Of a stretch of DNA of 64,000 nt, positions 27,886-35,506 are shown piece by piece. The position numbers were made by a program, and so were the translations under genes. Numbering within the stretch: position 1 is the stretch's first letter; each line of letters opens with the position of its first letter. The DNA is from Propionispora sp. 2/2-37 (GTDB taxonomy: Bacteria > Bacillota > Negativicutes > Propionisporales > Propionisporaceae). Below the pieces are notes generated by a model. The model searched no databases, was not told the DNA's origin, and saw only the letters and a list, made by a program, of their open reading frames with translations. The stretch spans positions 1-64,000 of the forward strand of contig NZ_CYSP01000011.1 in the NCBI RefSeq assembly GCF_001298735.1. The letters are read 5' to 3'.

Positions 27886-28620
27886 TTAGTACCAATGCCA
27901 GGAACGGTATTCTTTGACTAAACGCCAGAGCGCGCAGGCCACCAAACTCAAGGTGACCGCCATCATTCCGCGAATATAATGATAGACAGAATCCAGTTCA
28001 CGCATCCCCATTTCATACAGCAAGCTGTCGGCTTTATGTATGTCAAACCAGTACAGGATAATTCTCTGAACGTAACTTTGCGTTTCCGTAAATGGCGGTA
28101 TTCCCTGATACTTTTCCACTGCAGCAGGGCCGGCATTATAAGCTGCCAGGGCCCAAACCGCGTTTTGGTTATATCTTTCTAATAAGCGGCCGAGATAAAC
28201 CGTCCCAATATGGATATTCATGCCGGCGTCTTCATAGCATGCCGTTGTACATTTACCGTTATGGTGAAATTTACAGGCCTGAATCTCTTTATTTATCACC
28301 TGCCAGGTGTCCGGCATGATTTGCATCAAGCCTCTGGCTCCGGCCGGCGACACCGCTTTGGGCTGAAAAGAGCTTTCCGCATAAATTACGGCTGCAACCA
28401 GTTCCGGACTGATTCCGGCCTGTTCCGACCAATAATTGATCAGCTCAGCATAAGGAATCTCTTCAACCTGACGCTTCTCATTGTTAACTCCGGCATTAAA
28501 TTGTCTCCAGGCAAGGCTGCGGCAACCGAAACTAAACACCTGAAGCATCCCATAGACAACCAGTTCCACCACCAACAGTCCCACACCAACACGCCAAATG
28601 GTAAGCCACTTACGGCGCAA
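27886..28620 (-). CDS. Membrane-anchored lytic transglycosylase (SLT domain)
   Basis: This 244-residue protein has an N-terminal membrane helix (about 8-32) and a second hydrophobic segment near the C-terminus (about 214-232). Between them lies a Slt-type transglycosylase domain (about 60-190): ELVAAVIYAESSFQPKAVSP with the catalytic glutamate, GARGLMQIMPDTW, and AVWALAAYNAGPAAVEKY. It would cleave peptidoglycan glycan strands. It is inserted between yabP and yabQ, genes normally adjacent and expressed in the mother cell, which suggests a role in spore wall remodelling. The start is TTG behind GGGAGG. Two cysteines flank HHNGKCTTAC, an insertion with possible metal or disulfide function. Confidence 0.88.
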   Translation of the reverse strand: MRRKWLTIWRVGVGLLVVELVVYGMLQVFSFGCRSLAWRQFNAGVNNEKRQVEEIPYAELINYWSEQAGISPELVAAVIYAESSFQPKAVSPAGARGLMQIMPDTWQVINKEIQACKFHHNGKCTTACYEDAGMNIHIGTVYLGRLLERYNQNAVWALAAYNAGPAAVEKYQGIPPFTETQSYVQRIILYWFDIHKADSLLYEMGMRELDSVYHYIRGMMAVTLSLVACALWRLVKEYRSWHWY

Positions 28621-28651
28621 CGGTATTCCTCCCTGCCTCTCAGCAATACTT

Positions 28652-28933
28652 TTATTTCAAAAACCGGTCCAGCAGCCCCTTTTTCTGATGTACGGCATCA
28701 TCATAGCTGATTCCCTTGACCATTCCTTCCACAACAAGACTTCCCTGTTCCAGATTAAGCTGCTTTATATTCAGTTGCTCACCCCTGACAACCAACATTC
28801 CCTGTTCTGTCTCCATGATGATTTCAGTTTCATCATAACTGCCCAAACTGACGACTCCCTCTATAGATAACTCTTCTCTTTCCACCAGATGCAACTGATG
28901 CTGCCATTTCGGCGTTCTGTTATCAACCGGCAT
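28652..28933 (-). CDS. yabP: Sporulation protein YabP
   Basis: YabP is a small mother-cell protein related to YqfC. The 93 residues start MPVDNRTPKWQHQLHLVERE. They contain LSIEGVVSLGSYDETEIIMET and LVVRGEQLNIKQLNLEQGSLVVEG, the beta-rich core of the family, ending in a basic FLK tail. I use the ATG at 28933 behind GGGAGGGAAAGG; the frame extends 34 codons upstream without a ribosome site. A CATATACAT motif upstream resembles a sigma-E -10 element. Confidence 0.9.
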   Translation of the reverse strand: MPVDNRTPKWQHQLHLVEREELSIEGVVSLGSYDETEIIMETEQGMLVVRGEQLNIKQLNLEQGSLVVEGMVKGISYDDAVHQKKGLLDRFLK

Positions 28934-29014
28934 TGCCTTTCCCTCCCAGTTTATCAATAAACTTATTGATGTATATGCCTGTTGACGGACAAATAGTACC
29001 AAACTCTCCATAAA

Positions 29015-29057
29015 ATATAAACGGCAAATAGCCATGACAGCTATTTGCCGTTTATAT
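29015..29057 (-). terminator. Terminator of spoIID
   Basis: An 18-bp perfect stem (ATATAAACGGCAAATAGC and its complement) with a 7-nt loop lies immediately after the spoIID stop codon. The minus-strand flank is TTTTATGG. Confidence 0.8.
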
Positions 29058-29058
29058 T

Positions 29059-30033
29059 TTACTCCCAGCGCTTCTCAATCGTGATATTCTTAAAGTAATA
29101 ATTAACGATATCCTCCGGTTTCTTTCCTTCTTTGGCCATCCGATACGCTCCCCACTGGGACATCCCGACACCATGACCATACCCTTTACCGGTAAAAAGG
29201 ACCGAATCCCCGGTAATATCCACCTTATCCAGCAACATGGATTTAAGCTTGGTGCTATCCAGACCGACTCTAAGCTCAGGCCCTGAAATTTCCGTGTTTC
29301 CATTCACCAGAAAACTCAATACCCGTCCGGAGGGACCTTTTTTCTGTATTTCTATCCGGTCAATGGCCTCCACGGATTTTCCTTTAGCACGCATAGCCTC
29401 CATAACTTCCTGTTTTGTAAATTCCGCCGTCCAGTTCTTTACATCGTCAGGTGCCAGATCATCCGGTGACTGAACACTTTGGATATACGGCGGTTCATCC
29501 TCCTTAAACTCCAGCCCTTCCTTGGCTGTAGCGGTAATACCGCCGGCACTGGCATGAAACCAGGCACGAATGGGACGATTCTGATAGGTTAAAATCATAC
29601 CGCGGGTCATGTCCACGGCTTTCCGGACATTATCGTTGACATCCCCGGCACTGTAAGCTTGAAATTCCTTGATATCGGTGGAAGCCTGCGTTCCCCGCGC
29701 CGGTACGCCACCTTCTTCTTCAATTTTCTGGAGAGTAAAGGTCCGGGCCAGAATCGCCTGAGCCGCCAGCGCTTCCAGCGGCCAGTCGTTTTTCATTTCC
29801 CCGGCCACAACTCCGGCGATATACTCTTCCATCCTCATTGATTTTTTTTCTCCGGTTTCATGCATATATACGGAAATATCAGGTTCGCTGCCGGCTTGCT
29901 GCTGTTTAGGTGCAGGCGGTTTGTTCTCCGGCTTTTGCTGCGGCCCTTTAAACCAGTTGCACCCGCCTATGGCCATGATTACGGCCATAACCCCTGCCAT
30001 CATGAGTACATATCTTCGGTTTTTGTTCTGCAT
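29059..30033 (-). CDS. spoIID: SpoIID-type lytic transglycosylase, lipoprotein
   Basis: SpoIID digests septal peptidoglycan during engulfment with SpoIIM and SpoIIP. The N-terminus is a lipoprotein signal (VMAVIMAIGGC, lipidated Cys at about 25) followed by a Pro/Gln-rich linker. The SpoIID domain (about 55-320) has MRMEEYIAGVVAGEMKNDWP with the catalytic glutamate, ALAAQAILARTF, RAWFHASAGGITATA and GKGYGHGVGMSQWGAYRMA. 324 residues, near the usual size. It stands alone, away from spoIIR or spoIIID. The ATG follows GAAGGAGG. Confidence 0.93.
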   Translation of the reverse strand: MQNKNRRYVLMMAGVMAVIMAIGGCNWFKGPQQKPENKPPAPKQQQAGSEPDISVYMHETGEKKSMRMEEYIAGVVAGEMKNDWPLEALAAQAILARTFTLQKIEEEGGVPARGTQASTDIKEFQAYSAGDVNDNVRKAVDMTRGMILTYQNRPIRAWFHASAGGITATAKEGLEFKEDEPPYIQSVQSPDDLAPDDVKNWTAEFTKQEVMEAMRAKGKSVEAIDRIEIQKKGPSGRVLSFLVNGNTEISGPELRVGLDSTKLKSMLLDKVDITGDSVLFTGKGYGHGVGMSQWGAYRMAKEGKKPEDIVNYYFKNITIEKRWE

Positions 30034-30061
30034 CCTGTTTCCTCCTTCAGCAATAACTGCT

Positions 30062-30092
30062 ATTAGTATGGCAGGAATGCAGAAAATTTATC
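30062..30092 (-). promoter_or_regulatory. Candidate sigma-E-like promoter of spoIID
   Basis: Minus-strand CATACTAAT (30070-30062) resembles the sigma-E -10 element CATACANT. A weak ATAAA-type -35 lies 15-16 bp upstream. spoIID is a sigma-E gene in Bacillus; the -35 match is poor. Confidence 0.35.
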
Positions 30093-30150
30093 ATAAACTT
30101 GCATGTATTTAACCAAACGGTTCCTATTCTAGCCTAGCAACATGCGTCAT

Positions 30151-30278
30151 TTAAAACATTATATTAGATTGCAGGATTTTTCCCTTGTAAGTGGGGAAGA
30201 ACGAGGCGGACCGGACGTATGCCGATTGCGGCAACACGGGGTTACGGAAAATATCGTCAGTATCACAGAATTAGGATT
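30151..30278 (+). repeat. MITE-like intergenic repeat, degenerate copy C
   Basis: This degenerate copy, between the chemoreceptor gene and spoIID, has a deletion in the centre. It retains GAGGCGGA, CCGGACGTATGCCGATTG and TTACGGAAAAT in the same order as copies A and B. Confidence 0.55.
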
Positions 30279-30289
30279 GCTGGCGACTT

Positions 30290-32344
30290 TCACGATACTT
30301 TAAATGTTTGTACCATACTTTCCAACCGCAGTGCCAAAACTTTCAGTTGTCCGAGAGAATGTGTAATATCGTGCACCGATGCCGTCTGTTCTTCCGATAT
30401 AGCGGATATTTCCTGAACTCCGCTGCTGTTGGCGGCCGCTACATCGTGAATTCGCTCCACCGCTGACATGGCTTGGTCACAAAGAAGTAATTGGTTGGCC
30501 GTTTTTTTCGTAATCGTTGCCGATTGGAGCTGCGCCTGGCGAATTCCTTCCACTATGTTTTCAAAGGCTTCCCCGCTGTGCTGGGCAATTTTCACACCTT
30601 TATCAACGTAGTTCAGGCTTTGCTGCATGGCTGCCGTGGCTCCTTCCGCCTCCTCATGGATTCTGCCGATGATGTCGGAAATATTTCCGGTCGACTTGGT
30701 TGACTGCTCTGCCAGTTTGCGCACCTCGTCAGCCACCACGGCAAAGCCGCGGCCGGCCTCACCGGCCCGTGCCGCTTCAATCGCCGCATTTAACGCCAGC
30801 AAATTAGTCTGATCCGCGATCTCTTTAATGACGCGGGTAATCTGGCCAATCTCCCGCGTACTGGCAACTAGAACGTCAACAGTACCGGCCGTTTTGTCCA
30901 CCAGCGCTTTTATATTATGGATGGTATCGACCGTCTCTTCAATAACCGACTGCCCTTCCATCGCTGCTGACGAACAAATATCTGTCGAATGTGCCAGCTG
31001 CTCCATATTATCGGTAACTTCTTTCGTAATATCGACCAACTCCTGCAGCAGCAATTTGGTGGTTTGTGTATCCCGGCTTTGCTCGGTCATTTTCCCGGCT
31101 ATGTCGCTTATCGAGGCGGCTACCTGCGTACTGGCCGTTTTGGAATTTTCCGATAACGCCGCCACCTGACCCGATGAATCCAGAACCATGGCGGAAGATT
31201 CTTTAACTGACAGGACAATTTGCCGTAAGTTATCCGCCATACCGTTAAAAGCACCCGCCACATAACCCAGTTCATCTTTACGGCCGGTATCCAGACGGGA
31301 GGCCAAATCCCCCCGGGCCACGTTTTGTACCCCCCGTACCAGCCCTTTAAGCGGCGCCAAGGTTTTGCGGATGGCAAAAAAGCCGGACACAATACACAGC
31401 AGCGTTAATAATGCGGCCACCAGAATGCTGTTGCTGACCATGTCGTCAGCCGCCTGCAGGGCCAGCCGCTTGGGATAGGCCGAAATAACCAGCCATGGCG
31501 TATCGGCAATAGGCCTGTAAGATACAAGATATTCCTGTCCCCGCATAATGCCCACCGTATCTCCGGTCTGTTCCGTAACCGCCTTTTGATAAAAATCATC
31601 CTCCAGGACCTTACGTTCTGTAACGGCGGTTGTATCGTTCTGATAAAATAGCGGTATCCGGTTGCTGTCCACAATGATGACGGCATAACCCGGATTTTGT
31701 GCTAAAATGCCCTCCACCATGGTCTGCAGGGTAGTAAGTGAGATGAAAGCTCCCAGAACGCCCTGAATACGATTGTTTGTATCATAAATGGGCGTGGTTT
31801 GGATGATATTCAGCTGATCACCGGCTGTACGCACCGGCTCGGAAAACTGGGTTTGCCCGTTCATTGCACTGCTAAAATAACTTTGACCGGTAATATTATC
31901 CAAATGCCGGTAATTACCGGAACCCATTTGTACGCCATCCTTCCTGGTCACAAACAACGGATCATTGCCACCATAATAAGCTTGCAGCTTACCCAGATAC
32001 TGTTCTACCTCTGCCGGCTGCAGCGTACGAACTTCCTGATGGCCGCCGGCAACCATAATAAAATTCCGCTTATTCTGCAGATATCGCCCCAAGTCCCCGG
32101 CCACCCGCTCAGCCACTTTATTATTTTTATCCACAGCCGCTGCTGTCAGACTCTGCACTGTTTGTCCGGCGAAATACCAACTAATCACAAACATGGGGAT
32201 CAGACAAGTAAGAATAATAAAACCTGTTGCCCTTGTTACCAAGGAATGGACAGTCCGCAACAAAGCCTCCCGGTGGAATGTTTTCGGCAAGCCTGTAATG
32301 CAGCGTAACAGTTTGTTTTTCCAAACCTCGAATCGATTGCCCAT
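30290..32344 (-). CDS. Methyl-accepting chemotaxis protein with Cache sensor
   Basis: This 684-residue transmembrane chemoreceptor has an N-terminal membrane helix (about 38-58) and a Cache-type extracytoplasmic ligand domain (about 60-300; [75 protein letters not shown]). A second helix (about 310-330), HAMP and the signalling domain follow, with the highly conserved hairpin tip [20 protein letters not shown] and [19 protein letters not shown]. The ligand is unknown. No chemotaxis operon genes adjoin it, so it is an orphan receptor. It lies upstream of spoIID on the same strand, with a repeat between them. Confidence 0.95.
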   Translation of the reverse strand: MGNRFEVWKNKLLRCITGLPKTFHREALLRTVHSLVTRATGFIILTCLIPMFVISWYFAGQTVQSLTAAAVDKNNKVAERVAGDLGRYLQNKRNFIMVAGGHQEVRTLQPAEVEQYLGKLQAYYGGNDPLFVTRKDGVQMGSGNYRHLDNITGQSYFSSAMNGQTQFSEPVRTAGDQLNIIQTTPIYDTNNRIQGVLGAFISLTTLQTMVEGILAQNPGYAVIIVDSNRIPLFYQNDTTAVTERKVLEDDFYQKAVTEQTGDTVGIMRGQEYLVSYRPIADTPWLVISAYPKRLALQAADDMVSNSILVAALLTLLCIVSGFFAIRKTLAPLKGLVRGVQNVARGDLASRLDTGRKDELGYVAGAFNGMADNLRQIVLSVKESSAMVLDSSGQVAALSENSKTASTQVAASISDIAGKMTEQSRDTQTTKLLLQELVDITKEVTDNMEQLAHSTDICSSAAMEGQSVIEETVDTIHNIKALVDKTAGTVDVLVASTREIGQITRVIKEIADQTNLLALNAAIEAARAGEAGRGFAVVADEVRKLAEQSTKSTGNISDIIGRIHEEAEGATAAMQQSLNYVDKGVKIAQHSGEAFENIVEGIRQAQLQSATITKKTANQLLLCDQAMSAVERIHDVAAANSSGVQEISAISEEQTASVHDITHSLGQLKVLALRLESMVQTFKVS

Positions 32345-32464
32345 TATCCGCCTCCGCTTGGTTTATATATTTTGTTTACATAGTAGCATTTTTCTTTTTG
32401 TATATATATACCAAAAACACATATTTTACAGGATATTAACAGAAATTTAACAGGGTCACTAATA

Positions 32465-32523
32465 GAAACATAAAACCACAGGCAGAAGCGTCGGCGACAC
32501 TTCTGCCTGTGGTTTTATGTTTC
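32465..32523. terminator. Very long perfect-stem terminator after pstA
   Basis: A roughly 24-bp perfect stem starting GAAACATAAAACCACAGG, with an 11-nt loop, lies 10 bp after the pstA stop codon. AT-rich tracts sit at both feet, so it may act in either direction. Confidence 0.8.
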
Positions 32524-32532
32524 CTTGCCAGC

Positions 32533-33411
32533 TTAATGACGGCTGGCTCCCATCTTTCGCTGCAGTATTCTACCGGGGATGGTAAACATCAGGTTAAACG
32601 CCAAAATCGTGATAATCAACAGAGCGCCAATGCCGTTCGCAATGTCCATCCGGTCAGGGACCAGCCCAACCGCCATAACGTACCACATATGCACGGCCAG
32701 GGTTTCGCCGGCTGCCGTTACGTCAAAGTCGGGTACATGCCGTGATACGGTCGTACCGGCGGTAAAAATCAGGATGGCGGTTTCTCCCATGGCCCGCCCG
32801 GCAGTTAACGTAATGCCGGTGATGATACCCGGCAGCGCATTGGGCAGGACTACCCGCCAGATAGTCTGCCATTTTGTAGCCCCCAAAGCCAGGCTGGCTT
32901 CCCGATAGGCGTTGGGCACCGTACGGATGGACTCCTCCGTAACCCGTACCAATACCGGTAGATTTAACAGTGTTAGTGTCAACGCCCCGCCAATGATACT
33001 AAAGCCCGCGCCCAGCATATTGACAAAAATAATCATGCCAAACAAGCCCAAAACAATGGAGGGAACGGTGGCCAGACTTTCTGTGCTCAGGCGTATCATA
33101 TCGGTTAACCGGTTGTTGGCCGCATACTCAGCCAGGTATATACCGGCTCCCACCGCTACCGGAATGGAAAATAAAAGCGAAAGCACCAAAATATAAAAGG
33201 AGTTAAAAAGCTGCGGTCCCACTCCGCCTCCGGGATTAATATCACTGGGCATGCCGCTGACAAAATTCCAGGACAGCACCGGTAGTCCCCGGTACAATAT
33301 ATATAACAAAAAAGCCACCAGAATACCCATAATGACAAACCCGGAAAACCACATGACGGCGGTCGCCAGATTATTCACTATGTGTGACCGTTTCAAATAA
33401 GCGGACGACAT
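32533..33411 (-). CDS. pstA: Phosphate ABC transporter permease PstA
   Basis: This is the inner-membrane subunit of the high-affinity phosphate importer. The 292 residues (start ATG at 33411, with GGGTGG upstream inside the end of pstC) have six membrane helices. The EAA-type loop is EASLALGATKWQTIWRVVLPNALPGIITG, followed by MGETAILIFTAGT. The start is 1 bp past the pstC stop, so it is coupled to pstC. An upstream in-frame ATG would overlap pstC by 38 nt and gives a non-conserved N-terminus. The long terminator follows. Confidence 0.96.
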   Translation of the reverse strand: MSSAYLKRSHIVNNLATAVMWFSGFVIMGILVAFLLYILYRGLPVLSWNFVSGMPSDINPGGGVGPQLFNSFYILVLSLLFSIPVAVGAGIYLAEYAANNRLTDMIRLSTESLATVPSIVLGLFGMIIFVNMLGAGFSIIGGALTLTLLNLPVLVRVTEESIRTVPNAYREASLALGATKWQTIWRVVLPNALPGIITGITLTAGRAMGETAILIFTAGTTVSRHVPDFDVTAAGETLAVHMWYVMAVGLVPDRMDIANGIGALLIITILAFNLMFTIPGRILQRKMGASRH

Positions 33412-33412
33412 T

Positions 33413-34321
33413 TCATCCCACCCTTTCCCGTGCAATGCGCCGAATGACAAGAATCATGCCCAGTGAAAGCAATAGCAACACCAAGGCCATTAAAAACAGG
33501 GAATTGCCCCAGGCGGAACCAAAGGGGGTATTACCCATTTCTACAACAATCTCACTGGGTAAGGTCGAAGTCGGCATAAACAAAGATTTTGCCAGCTGCG
33601 GCGTATTACCGATCACCATTTGCACCGCCATGGTTTCCCCGACTGCCCTGGCCATGGCCAAAATGATCGAGGTCAAAATTCCCGGCAGTGCCGCCGGCAC
33701 CAACACTTTCCAAATCGTTTGCCAGCGGGTGGCGCCCAATGCCAGCGACGCCTCCTCCAGGGTACGCGGCACTGCCCGTAAAGCATCTTCGGATATGCTG
33801 ATAATGGTCGGCAAAATCATAACGGACAGGATGATGGCCGCAGCCAGTAAGCCAAATCCGGAGCTTACATGAAACTGTTCACGAATAAACGGCACAAGGA
33901 TAGTCATTCCTACAAACCCGTACACTACCGAGGGAATGGCAACATATAAATCGGTCGCCGGCCGCATAACTTCCCGCAGTTTGGCCGGAGCAATTTTGGC
34001 CATAAACATGGCTCCCGCCAGCCCCAGCGGCGCTCCGAATAAGATCGCCAGGACAGTAACCAATATGGACCCGGCAATAAAACTGAACGCGCCGTAATGA
34101 CCTTCCATCGGATCCCATCTGGTGGAAAAAAAGAATTCCAGCGGACCGACTTCTTTAAAAGTCAACAGACCTTGCTGCCCTACAAACAAGATAATTGATA
34201 AAATGATAACCGTCATCAGGCCGGCACTGGCAACAAATAAATAACGGACATACCGGTCACACATCAGTTTCCATTTATGACCCTTATCGATTGTATTCGT
34301 ACAAGTCTCCGCCAACTCCAT
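33413..34321 (-). CDS. pstC: Phosphate ABC transporter permease PstC
   Basis: Partner permease of PstA. The 302 residues have a cytoplasmic N-terminus, six helices, IPSVVYGFVGMTILVPF and the coupling loop EEASLALGATRWQTIWKVLVPAALPGI, with ARAVGETMAVQMVIGNTP. I take the ATG at 34321, behind GTGAGGTT; the frame has an ATG 17 codons further upstream. It has its own strong promoter (TATAAT at 34361-34366) and a three-repeat PhoP box, so pstCA can be induced apart from pstS. Confidence 0.96.
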   Translation of the reverse strand: MELAETCTNTIDKGHKWKLMCDRYVRYLFVASAGLMTVIILSIILFVGQQGLLTFKEVGPLEFFFSTRWDPMEGHYGAFSFIAGSILVTVLAILFGAPLGLAGAMFMAKIAPAKLREVMRPATDLYVAIPSVVYGFVGMTILVPFIREQFHVSSGFGLLAAAIILSVMILPTIISISEDALRAVPRTLEEASLALGATRWQTIWKVLVPAALPGILTSIILAMARAVGETMAVQMVIGNTPQLAKSLFMPTSTLPSEIVVEMGNTPFGSAWGNSLFLMALVLLLLSLGMILVIRRIARERVG

Positions 34322-34360
34322 AACCTCACACCCTCTATTTTTAATCCCCCTACAAGTTCC

Positions 34361-34415
34361 ATTATAAAACATCTGCGAAAAACATTTTGTTAACGCTTTG
34401 TTAAGTTTATGTTAA
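34361..34415 (-). promoter_or_regulatory. PhoP box and promoter of pstCA
   Basis: Three TTAACA repeats (minus strand; plus-strand TGTTAA at 34388, 34399 and 34410) are spaced exactly 11 nt apart, 21 bp upstream of a TATAAT -10 box (34361-34366). This is the Firmicute PhoP~P activation layout. Confidence 0.8.
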
Positions 34416-34433
34416 ATCACAACAAGGGGCTGC

Positions 34434-34453
34434 GCCTCCAGGCACGGCCCCTT
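34434..34453 (-). terminator. Hairpin downstream of pstS
   Basis: AAGGGGC and GCCCCTT close a short GC-rich hairpin with a weak downstream T content. It may attenuate read-through from pstS, allowing excess binding protein over permease. Confidence 0.5.
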
Positions 34454-34470
34454 ATATTCCATAGCCATAT

Positions 34471-35343
34471 TTATTTTTTCATTTTGGTTACCGGAATAAA
34501 TCCGTTTTTCTCCACATAGGTTTCCTGGAACTCCTTGCTCATAACATAATCAATGAATGCTTTGACTGCGCCGGTAGCTTCACCTTTGGTGTACATATGT
34601 TCATAAGCGAATACTTTGTATTTGCCGTCGATAACGGCTGCCGGGCTGTACTTCACACCATCAATAGCCAACGCTTTTACCGAACTGTCGGCATAAGCGG
34701 CGTCCACATAACCGATAGAGCCGGGAGTGCTGGCAATCGCCGAACGTACTGCACCGTTGGAATCCTGAATGACCGCATTGTCGGTGAAAGCGGCGCCTTT
34801 AAGAACAGCTTCGCTGATGGTGGCGCGGGACCCGGAGGATTTTGCCCGGTGAATCAGGGTAATTTTCTGATCCTTGCCGCCAACATCTTTCCAGTTGGTA
34901 ACCTTACCGGTAAGAATATCTACATATTGCTGTATGGTAAGATTATCCACGCTTACGTCCTGATTGGCAATAAACACAAAAGGTGCTACGGCAACCTGGT
35001 GGTCAACAAGCCCCTTATCTTTATATTCGGCCGGAAGCGCTACATCGGAGTTGCCAATATTAACGGAACCTGCCGCAACCTGGTTCATTCCTGTGAAAGA
35101 GCCGCCACCGGCAATGTTAATAGTAACTTTGGCATGTTTCTTCTGAAACTCTTCCTGGGCCGGTTTCAAAAGCGGCAACAAAGCAGTTGAGCCAGAAGCC
35201 GTAACCGTGCCTTCTACTTCTACCGCAGCTTCTTTGTTAGCATCCGAACTGGTCTTAGAGCCTCCGCACCCTGCAACCAAACTCATCCCCAGTACCAGGC
35301 ACAACGCAGTTGCCAACACTTTCGATTTTTGAATTACTTTCAT
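34471..35343 (-). CDS. pstS: Phosphate-binding lipoprotein PstS
   Basis: This extracytoplasmic receptor delivers phosphate to PstCAB. The 290 residues begin with a lipoprotein signal (ALCLVLGMSLVAGCGGSK). TASGSTALLPLL, INIAGGGSFTGMNQVAAGSVNIGNSDV, and HRAKSSGSRATISEAVL form the phosphate-binding loops. GSIGYVDAAYAD and YEHMYTKGEATGAVKAFIDYVMS are also typical. It is transcribed from its own promoter with a multi-repeat PhoP box. Ribosome site AGGAGGT. Confidence 0.97.
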   Translation of the reverse strand: MKVIQKSKVLATALCLVLGMSLVAGCGGSKTSSDANKEAAVEVEGTVTASGSTALLPLLKPAQEEFQKKHAKVTINIAGGGSFTGMNQVAAGSVNIGNSDVALPAEYKDKGLVDHQVAVAPFVFIANQDVSVDNLTIQQYVDILTGKVTNWKDVGGKDQKITLIHRAKSSGSRATISEAVLKGAAFTDNAVIQDSNGAVRSAIASTPGSIGYVDAAYADSSVKALAIDGVKYSPAAVIDGKYKVFAYEHMYTKGEATGAVKAFIDYVMSKEFQETYVEKNGFIPVTKMKK

Positions 35344-35385
35344 CGAATTGAGACCTCCTAATTTTTTTGTTTAACACATTTAAAT

Positions 35386-35437
35386 TGTAAAGCATTGTAA
35401 ACACCCATGTGTTAAGTCCTTGTAAACTTTACGTTAA
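35386..35437 (-). promoter_or_regulatory. PhoP box upstream of pstS
   Basis: Minus-strand TTTACA/TTAACA repeats lie at 35386-35391, 35396-35401, 35410-35415 and 35421-35426, with a weaker TTAACG at 35432-35437. The distal three are 11 nt apart. They sit in the expected place about 45 bp before the pstS start codon. Confidence 0.75.
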
Positions 35438-35469
35438 TTTGGAAGCTAAATCTGGTAATCATACCTGCC

Positions 35470-35498
35470 AAAAAATACGTTGAAACTAAATTCAACGT
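35470..35498 (-). terminator. Terminator of the lipid-remodelling/c-di-GMP operon
   Basis: ACGTTGAA (35477-35484) and TTCAACGT (35491-35498) form the stem with a 6-nt loop. On the minus strand ATTTTTTGG follows. It lies 8 bp after the EAL/GGDEF gene. Confidence 0.8.
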
Positions 35499-35506
35499 GC
35501 TTGTAT

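Noticed and set aside
34597..35190. 197-codon plus-strand open frame
   Set aside because: Antisense to pstS, which is well supported.
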